Shown: one piece after another, positions 59,864 to 64,000 of the stretch | Numbering within the stretch: position 1 is the stretch's first letter | Layout: each line of letters opens with the position of its first letter | Assembly (NCBI RefSeq): GCF_009728735.1 | Contig: NZ_CP024636.1 | Location: 2,371,720-2,435,719 of the forward strand | Source of the DNA: Pantoea phytobeneficialis | GTDB lineage: Bacteria > Pseudomonadota > Gammaproteobacteria > Enterobacterales > Enterobacteriaceae | Reading direction: 5' to 3' | DNA: 64,000 bases | The notes under the pieces: model-generated | Told to the model about the DNA's origin: nothing | Seen by the model: only the letters and a program-made list of their open reading frames with translations | The model's database searches: none | Made by a program: the position numbers and the translations under genes

Positions 59864-60073
59864 AACTGCCTCAGATTACTGATTAACGTCAAACTCTCAC
59901 TTAGCGGGTGATTCTACTCTTTGCGGCAGGAAAAGATAATGGGGATGCACCGAATGCAGATTTTCCTGTGCATCACCTTTCAGTTATCTCTGATCGACCC
60001 GGTGAGGCAAGCTGCTACTATAGGGATGGCAGCAGCATCTGGACAGCTGCGTTATGTATCACATGGAGACAAA

Positions 60074-60310
60074 ATGAAACTATTCATCCGGGCGATTATG
60101 CTGATCGCCGTTATCTGGCTGGCGATGTTATTCACGGGCTATGGCGTGTTAACCGGCAGCAATAAAAATGCAGCCGGACTCGGCCTGCAATGTAGCTATC
60201 TAACCGCGCGAGGCATGATTACCGCGCAATATCTGCATACCGATAGCGGCATTGTTGGCGTAACTGACTGCCCGATACTGAAGAAAAGCGGTGAAGTGAT
60301 CGATAATTAA
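60074..60310 (+). CDS. yobH: YobH family small exported or membrane protein
   Basis: 78-residue protein with an N-terminal hydrophobic segment (FIRAIMLIAVIWLAMLFTGY), probably a signal anchor, and a conserved body with two cysteines (GLQCSYLTARG and VTDCPILKKS). It aligns with E. coli YobH along its whole length. Function unknown. The ATG at 60074 follows GGAGACAAA; a longer in-frame reading from 59921 is not supported. It converges on kdgR at a shared terminator. Confidence 0.92.
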   Translation: MKLFIRAIMLIAVIWLAMLFTGYGVLTGSNKNAAGLGLQCSYLTARGMITAQYLHTDSGIVGVTDCPILKKSGEVIDN

Positions 60311-60319
60311 TTACTGCAT

Positions 60320-60343
60320 AAACGGGCTGGCAACAGCCCGTTT
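60320..60343. terminator. Bidirectional terminator yobH / kdgR
   Basis: AAACGGGCTG (60320-60329) / CAGCCCGTTT (60334-60343), perfect 10-bp stem with 4-nt loop; weak T-run on each side. Confidence 0.85.
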
Positions 60344-60352
60344 ATTGCTGCG

Positions 60353-61144
60353 TTAAAACGGATATTCGTGATACCCCATTTGCTCTGAGACGGCACGCGC
60401 CGCTCGATGCAGCATCGCCACATATTCGTTTTTTCCCTCTTCCGAGAAACGAATAGTGGGGAAAGAGATGCTGAGGCCCGCAATCACTACGCCAAAACGG
60501 TCAAATACCGGCACGGCAATGCAACGTAACCCCTCTTCCTGCTCCTCGTTATCTTCGCCGAATCCCTGCACTTTTACCTGATCAAGCACCTTAAGCAAGG
60601 CGTCAGCGCTGACGATGGTGTTGGCAGTACTGCGCCGAAACTCCACTTCGCTAAGGATTTCCTGTACTTCGCTACGATCACGCCACGCCAGCAGCACTTT
60701 GCCGATTGCGGTGGTATGCAGCGGGTTGCGGCGACCAATACGTGAATACATGCGCAGGTTGTAGAGCGAGTCGATCTTGTGGATATAGACAATGCTGTCT
60801 TCTTCCAGCGCCCCAAGATGAATGGTTTCTTTAGTGAGGCGTGACAGTTCGCGCATCTGTACATCCGCGCTGCGGATCAGATCAACGTTCTGTAACGCCT
60901 TCGCGCCCAGCTCGAATAACTTGAGCGTCAGCGAATACTTTTCCGTTTCGCCTTCCTGCGCGACATAACCCAGCGACTTCATGGTTTGCAAAAAGCGATA
61001 GACGGTGCTTTTAGACATCATCACGCGTTGAGACAGCTCTGTGATGCCGTGGTCGCGCTCTTCACCCAGCGCCTGCAAAATACCAAACACCTTCATCACT
61101 GATGAGACGGAGTCAGGTTGTTTATCGTTATCAGCGTTCGCCAT
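60353..61144 (-). CDS. kdgR: KdgR, IclR-family regulator of pectin and KDG use
   Basis: 263-residue repressor of 2-keto-3-deoxygluconate and, in plant-associated relatives, pectin-degradation genes. The N-terminal winged helix (about 15-75) reads GITELSQRVMMSKSTVYRFL; the C-terminal IclR effector domain contains GLRCIAVPVFDRFGVVIAGLS. It is very close to KdgR of Erwinia and E. coli. The start ATG at 61144 has AAGGATAC before it. It is divergent from yebQ across 190 bp. Confidence 0.96.
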   Translation of the reverse strand: MANADNDKQPDSVSSVMKVFGILQALGEERDHGITELSQRVMMSKSTVYRFLQTMKSLGYVAQEGETEKYSLTLKLFELGAKALQNVDLIRSADVQMRELSRLTKETIHLGALEEDSIVYIHKIDSLYNLRMYSRIGRRNPLHTTAIGKVLLAWRDRSEVQEILSEVEFRRSTANTIVSADALLKVLDQVKVQGFGEDNEEQEEGLRCIAVPVFDRFGVVIAGLSISFPTIRFSEEGKNEYVAMLHRAARAVSEQMGYHEYPF

Positions 61145-61334
61145 CGCGTATCCTTTTTTGAGGTTGTTTCAAAAAAAACGGAACAATAGTGCCAGTATAT
61201 TCGCTTCAGGCCTTAAGCGGCAATCGATAGCACTAAGCGACACATTCCATGATACTTTTTGTCACTTCATGCGGTGCTTTCTGCTACAGAATTGATTAGC
61301 ATGATGATATTCACTTCCTTCACTTATTCTCCCT

Positions 61335-62717
61335 ATGTCCGCAAGCTCACTCCAGGATGGTTTACCGGTTCCACAACGCTATGGCGCAATCATCACCATC
61401 GCGCTGGGTATTATGATGGCGGTGCTGGATGGCGCGATTGCCAATGTCGCCCTGCCCACCATTTCGCGTGAATTACACGCCAGCCCGGCGGAATCGGTGT
61501 GGATTGTCAACGCCTACCAGATCGCCATCGTTATCTCGTTGCTTTCTTTGTCGTTCCTCGGCGATATGCTGGGTTATCGACGCGTATATCAGGCGGGTCT
61601 GGCGCTGTTTATCGCCACGTCGTTGTTCTGCGCACTCTCTTCATCGCTGAACATGCTGACGCTGGCTCGCGTATTACAAGGGTTCGGCGGTGCTGCGTTA
61701 ATGAGCGTCAACACCGCATTGATACGCATCATTTACCCGCAGCGTTTCCTTGGCCGTGGGATGGCGATCAACTCGCTCATTGTCGCTGTTTCAACGGCTG
61801 CCGGGCCGACGGTCGCTGCCGCGATCCTCTCCGTTGCCAGCTGGAAATGGCTGTTTCTGATCAACGTACCGCTTGGGATCATTGCATTGTGGCTGGCGCT
61901 GCGTTTTTTGCCTGATAATCCGCAAAAAGCCAAACAGCAGAAATTTGATGTGGTGAGCGCAGTGATGAACGCGCTGTTCTTTGGCCTGTTAATCTCCGCA
62001 TTGAGCGGTTTTGCTCAGGGACAAAATCACTGGCTGATTCTCGGTGAGCTGATTGCATTGTTGTTGATCGGGGTGGTATTTATTCGTCGTCAGTTGGCGA
62101 TGCCGGTGCCACTGCTGCCAGTGGATTTACTGCGCATCCCTATTTTCACCCTCTCCATCTGCACGTCGATCTGCTCCTTTTGCGCGCAAATGCTGGCAAT
62201 GGTGTCGTTACCCTTCTTTCTGCAAAACGTGCTGGGACGCGATGAGGTAGCGACCGGTCTGCTTCTGACTCCTTGGCCGCTGGCGACCATGGTGCTTGCA
62301 CCGATTGCTGGCCGTCTGATTGGCAAGGTTCATGCGGGCCTGCTGGGCGGGCTGGGGCTGGCGATGTTTGCGGCCGGTCTGTTCCTGCTGGCGTTGCTCC
62401 CCGCACAGCCAACGGATGTTGATATCATCTGGCGTATGATGCTGTGTGGTGCCGGTTTTGGTCTGTTCCAGTCACCGAACAACCACACGATTATCTCTTC
62501 AGCGCCGCGTAACCGTAGCGGAGGTGCCAGTGGCATGCTGGGCACGGCACGCCTGCTGGGGCAAAGCAGTGGGGCTGCGCTGGTCGCTCTGATGTTTAAC
62601 CTGTTTAACGTGAGCGGTACTCATGCCTCGTTGATTCTGGCGGGTGCATTTTCCACTGTCGCGGCGGTGGTAAGTATGGCGCGGATGACGCAATCGCGTG
62701 AGACGACAGAGTCATAA
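61335..62717 (+). CDS. yebQ: YebQ, MFS transporter of the DHA2 group
   Basis: 460-residue transporter with about 14 hydrophobic helices. The DHA2 signature VLDGAIANVALPTISREL lies in helix 1, GDMLGYRRVY in loop 2-3 and RVLQGFGGAALMSVN in helix 4. It is the size and position of E. coli YebQ, a putative drug exporter whose substrate is unknown. No clear ribosome site precedes the ATG at 61335. It follows kdgR divergently, as in E. coli, and is followed by a palindromic repeat. Confidence 0.92.
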   Translation: MSASSLQDGLPVPQRYGAIITIALGIMMAVLDGAIANVALPTISRELHASPAESVWIVNAYQIAIVISLLSLSFLGDMLGYRRVYQAGLALFIATSLFCALSSSLNMLTLARVLQGFGGAALMSVNTALIRIIYPQRFLGRGMAINSLIVAVSTAAGPTVAAAILSVASWKWLFLINVPLGIIALWLALRFLPDNPQKAKQQKFDVVSAVMNALFFGLLISALSGFAQGQNHWLILGELIALLLIGVVFIRRQLAMPVPLLPVDLLRIPIFTLSICTSICSFCAQMLAMVSLPFFLQNVLGRDEVATGLLLTPWPLATMVLAPIAGRLIGKVHAGLLGGLGLAMFAAGLFLLALLPAQPTDVDIIWRMMLCGAGFGLFQSPNNHTIISSAPRNRSGGASGMLGTARLLGQSSGAALVALMFNLFNVSGTHASLILAGAFSTVAAVVSMARMTQSRETTES

Positions 62718-62720
62718 AAT

Positions 62721-62775
62721 CGTAGCGGTGCGATGATCTGGGGCTTTAACCCCGCACGATGAATCGCGCCGCTAC
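62721..62775. repeat. Palindromic intergenic repeat, copy 3 (variant)
   Basis: Outer arms CGTAGCGGTGCGAT (62721-62734) and ATCGCGCCGCTACG (62762-62775) pair with one mismatch. An inner stem GGGG-CTTTAA-CCCC lies at 62740-62753. The outer arm shares GCGCCGCTAC with the other two copies. It lies between convergent yebQ and htpX. Confidence 0.65.
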
Positions 62776-62785
62776 GTGAAGAGCC

Positions 62786-63667
62786 TTATTTCAGATAAGC
62801 ACCGCTGCGCAGCGCTTCAATACGCTTATCCAGCGGCGGGTGTGACATAAACAGCTCGCTCAGCGACTTACCTTTACCGTTAATACAGAACGCCATCATG
62901 CTGCTCGGCTCCTGCGGTTCATAGCTGGTTTTCAGGCGCTGTAACGCGGCAATCATTTTCTCACGACCTACCAGTTTCGCTGAACCGGCATCGGCATGGA
63001 ACTCACGATGACGCGAGAACCACATGGTGATGATGCTGGCAAGAATGCCGAATACCAGTTCCAGCACAGTAGCGACTGCGAAGTAAACCAGCGGGTTACC
63101 GTTGCTGCTCTCCTCACCATCACGGTTGCCAGACAGAAAACCCGATGCAACCTGCGCAATGATACGTGAGATAAAGATCACGAAGGTGTTCACGATACCC
63201 TGAATCAGCGTCATGGTAACCATGTCGCCATTGGCGATATGGCTGATTTCGTGGGCCAGTACTGCTTCCGCTTCATCGCGGCTCATGTTTTGCAACAGAC
63301 CGGTAGAGACAGCGACCAACGACGCATCACGGCGCGCGCCCGTCGCAAAGGCGTTGATATCTGGCGCGTGATAAATCGCCACCTGCGGCATGGCAATGCC
63401 AGCCTGCTGAGCCTGGCGGCCAACAGTATCCATCAGCCAGCGTTCTGTCTCGTTGCGAGGTTGTTCAATCACTTCACCTCCCACCGAACGCAACGCCATC
63501 CATTTCGACATCAGCAGTGAAACAAACGCACCGCCGAAGCCAAACAGACCTGCCATAATCATCAGACCCTGAACACTGCTTGACTGGATTCCTGTCAGAC
63601 TGAGAATCAGTCCGAAAACCAACATCACCGCCAGGTTGGTGATCAGGAAAAGAGCAATACGCATCAT
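62786..63667 (-). CDS. htpX: HtpX, inner-membrane zinc metalloprotease
   Basis: 293-residue heat-shock protease that with FtsH clears damaged membrane proteins, same length as in E. coli. Two N-terminal membrane helices (7-27, 34-53), the active site HEISH at 139-143 with the third ligand later in [12 protein letters not shown], and two more hydrophobic segments near 155-215. Start ATG at 63667 follows TGAGGAAGA. A sigma-32-type promoter is upstream. prc is upstream on the same strand and separated by its own terminator. Confidence 0.97.
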   Translation of the reverse strand: MMRIALFLITNLAVMLVFGLILSLTGIQSSSVQGLMIMAGLFGFGGAFVSLLMSKWMALRSVGGEVIEQPRNETERWLMDTVGRQAQQAGIAMPQVAIYHAPDINAFATGARRDASLVAVSTGLLQNMSRDEAEAVLAHEISHIANGDMVTMTLIQGIVNTFVIFISRIIAQVASGFLSGNRDGEESSNGNPLVYFAVATVLELVFGILASIITMWFSRHREFHADAGSAKLVGREKMIAALQRLKTSYEPQEPSSMMAFCINGKGKSLSELFMSHPPLDKRIEALRSGAYLK

Positions 63668-63714
63668 AAACGTTAATCTTCCTCAGTTGTGCACGCGCTT
63701 ATGCGCGGATATAC

Positions 63715-63743
63715 ATCCTAGGGTCATTACGCAGCATTTCAAG
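63715..63743 (-). promoter_or_regulatory. Sigma-32 (heat-shock) promoter of htpX
   Basis: On the - strand CTTGAAA (63743-63737), 13-bp spacer, CCCTAGGAT (63723-63715), close to the RpoH consensus CTTGAAA-N11-16-CCCCATNT. It lies about 50 bp before htpX. Confidence 0.6.
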
Positions 63744-63842
63744 CAACCTTAATGTTTAAGTGTCTAAAAAGACATAACTTTACATTCAGTAACGTCATAT
63801 CCTCCAACCCATAAAACGACACTTAAGTATCCGACACCAGAC

Positions 63843-63871
63843 AAAAAAAAAGCACCGCATTGAGCGGTGCT
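63843..63871 (-). terminator. Terminator after prc
   Basis: On the - strand AGCACCGC / GCGGTGCT (63871-63851) with a 5-nt loop, followed by a run of eight T. Confidence 0.93.
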
Positions 63872-63889
63872 TATTCTCTGTCCGTACGG

Positions 63890-64000
63890 TTATTTACTGC
63901 CTGCGGGTTGCGGCTGGGATTTTTCCAGCTGCGCCAGATCGTTGGCAATTTTCACCGTTTCATCCAGATAAGGATCCGGCTCTTTGTAATCCTTTGGCAG
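63890..64000 (-). CDS. prc: Prc (Tsp), tail-specific carboxy-terminal protease (3' end only)
   Basis: Only the last 36 codons are in the window, LPKDYKEPDPYLDETVKIAN and onwards to PAGSK and a TAA at 63890. The short tail resembles the C-terminal end of Prc-type proteases, and the place just upstream of htpX on the same strand is where E. coli has prc. Prc is a periplasmic protease that processes penicillin-binding protein 3 and degrades SsrA-tagged proteins. The catalytic part is outside the window, so the call rests mostly on position. Confidence 0.7.
   Translation of the reverse strand: MPKDYKEPDPYLDETVKIANDLAQLEKSQPQPAGSK

Noticed and set aside
59921..60073. In-frame 5' extension of yobH and short frames as possible mgrB
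   Set aside because: No MgrB-like residues in either strand; yobH has a proper ribosome site at 60074 that fits its homologues.

Overview
This window is core chromosome of an Enterobacterales bacterium. The order of genes, the protein sequences and the loci that differ from E. coli (an undecaprenyl-phosphate sugar transferase beside cvrA, no mntP next to rlmA, no mgrB next to yebO) fit the Erwiniaceae best, most likely Pantoea or a close relative. Most of the sequence can be laid beside the E. coli K-12 region that runs from rssB to prc, with blocks lost or rearranged. I see no insertion sequence, integrase, prophage, CRISPR array, toxin-antitoxin pair or plasmid-type gene.

Layout, left to right. 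1-5.9 kb: RssB (N-terminal part only) and RssA, YchJ, PurU, twin tRNA-Tyr genes, a divergent LysR regulator and NAD(P)-binding protein pair, and exonuclease III. 5.9-13.9 kb: ynjH-topB-selD, the nitroreductase ydjA, signal peptide peptidase sppA, ansA-pncA. 13.7-22.1 kb: yeaC-msrB, gapA, yeaD, yeaE, mipA, and the PrkA kinase operon prkA-yeaH behind a clear sigma-54 promoter. 22.3-36.8 kb: cvrA, a small unknown gene, a WbaP-type sugar-phosphate transferase, a Bcr/CflA-type exporter, dadA-dadX, ycgB, fadR, nhaB, dsbB, ycgN, ycgM, ycgL. 37.0-48.0 kb: minCDE, rnd, fadD, a Slp-family lipoprotein, tsaB, yoaA, yoaB, yoaH, pabB, nudL. 48.2-57.5 kb: sdaA, the EAL phosphodiesterase pdeD, the TerC/CBS protein yoaE with a short Arg-rich leader reading frame, manXYZ, manO, rlmA. 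57.6-64 kb: yobF-cspC, an MBL-fold hydrolase, yebO, yobH, kdgR, yebQ, htpX and the 3' end of prc.

Working together: rssB/rssA and prkA-yeaH/ycgB belong to stationary-phase and nitrogen-stress physiology. gapA, yeaD, manXYZ and kdgR handle sugars. fadR and fadD are the regulator and the acyl-CoA ligase of fatty-acid breakdown. dadA-dadX, sdaA and ansA-pncA handle amino acids and amides. minCDE places the septum. dsbB, sppA, mipA, htpX and prc serve the envelope.

I did not find a convincing undescribed multi-gene system. The points most worth a second look are small: the 51-codon leader overlapping yoaE, a frame-disrupted yobF, a symmetric operator region between the LysR gene and its divergent neighbour, the orphan WbaP-type gene with its AT-rich upstream region, the MBL-fold gene in the cspC-yebO interval with no mgrB in the usual place, and a dispersed palindromic repeat. 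Comparisons with E. coli are from memory; no database search was run.
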